DNA of 64,000 nucleotides from the NCBI GenBank assembly GCA_021464245.1, contig JADCRB010000033.1:294867-358866 (forward strand). The letters run 5' to 3'. Each line of letters starts with the position of its first letter. The stretch's first letter is position 1. The stretch is from Carallia brachiata. Lineage: Eukaryota; Streptophyta; Magnoliopsida; Malpighiales; Rhizophoraceae. Shown in pieces: positions 63,632 through 64,000 of this stretch. The position numbers were made by a program, and so were the translations under genes. A model generated the notes under the pieces. It was not told where the DNA came from and made no database searches. It saw only the letters and a program-made list of their open reading frames with translations.

Positions 63632-64000
63632 ACCACGGTTATTAGAACTGAACCGGTCATTGAACCGAAAATATTAGTGGGTCAAGGTTCAACCGGTTGA
63701 ACCGGTCGAACCGGTATTTGAACCGGTATTTAATAATATATATGTGTATAAAAGTAATTATAAAAATAATATTTATAAATAGTGATTAAATATTAATTTT
63801 TCTAATTTTAAGGATAAAATTGAAATTTTTAATAGATTTAGGACTAAATTGAACTTTTAAATTAAAGTTAATGCTTCAATTATAATTTAAATAACATTTG
63901 AGGTCAAATTGTAATTTATGAATTTTTTAATTTTATTGGACCGGTTCAACCGGTTCGGTTTTCACCAGTTTTTACCGGTTTTGACCGGTTTTCATCGGTT
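63632..64000 (+). mobile_element. partial transposon with AACCGGTT repeats, cut by the window end
   Basis: From 63632 there is a run of GAACCGGT/AACCGGTT palindromes (63640-63730), an AT-rich interior, and at 63937-64000 a second cluster (GGACCGGTTCAACCGGTTCG, then TTTTTACCGGTTTTGACCGG) in the opposite sense. This is the pattern of inverted ends of a common plant non-autonomous element with ACCGGTT-rich termini. The right end lies outside the window, so its family and target duplication cannot be judged. Confidence 0.6.

Overview
This window is nuclear DNA of a flowering plant, almost certainly a eudicot. The evidence is a TIR-type NBS-LRR gene (a class lost from grasses), GT-AG introns with T-rich ends, AT-rich intergenic DNA full of small transposons, and protein families typical of dicots. 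I cannot name the species from the sequence alone.

Layout from left to right: a JTB-like small membrane protein gene (+, 1798-4023) with a LINE RNase H fragment just downstream; a protein phosphatase 2A catalytic subunit gene (-, 5448-8546); about 8 kb of intergenic DNA with two foldback/Mutator-like elements and SINE-like copies; a CLE peptide gene of the CLE25 type (-, 16701-17131); about 7 kb of gene-poor DNA; a 5-formyltetrahydrofolate cyclo-ligase gene (+, 24597-27661); a GASA/snakin gene (+, 29803-30403); a TIR-NBS-LRR gene (-, 32996-38769); a 7 kb nest of transposons; a second GASA gene in inverted orientation (-, 45728-46329); a gene for a plastid/SHW1-like protein (+, 49124-50862); a bHLH79-like transcription factor gene (-, 51715-53884); and about 10 kb of gene-poor DNA with a tandem duplication, a 5'-truncated LINE with clear target-site duplications and a cystatin-like relic.

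For nine of the ten gene models every exon was joined by hand at GT/AG sites with reading phase checked, giving proteins of 219 (JTB-like), 306 (PP2A), 297 (5-FCL), 98 and 101 (GASA), 1377 (TNL), 219 (SHW1-like) and 265 (bHLH79) residues. Only the last CLE exon is uncertain.

The most unusual area is 28-47.5 kb. Two inverted copies of a 2.8-2.9 kb segment, each with one GASA gene, flank the TIR-NBS-LRR gene. Their genic cores are far more alike than their flanks, which suggests gene conversion. The left copy carries a one-base deletion in exon 2 that would stop the protein, but an alternative 3' splice site 8 bases downstream restores the frame. A third, coding-less GASA 3' fragment lies between them, next to a duplicated MITE block, a 1.85 kb foldback element with a 9-bp target duplication and a hAT-like insertion with an 8-bp target duplication. 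The genes are not an operon and share no obvious pathway; two (GASA, TIR-NBS-LRR) belong to defence-associated families, one is a signalling peptide and the rest are housekeeping or regulatory.
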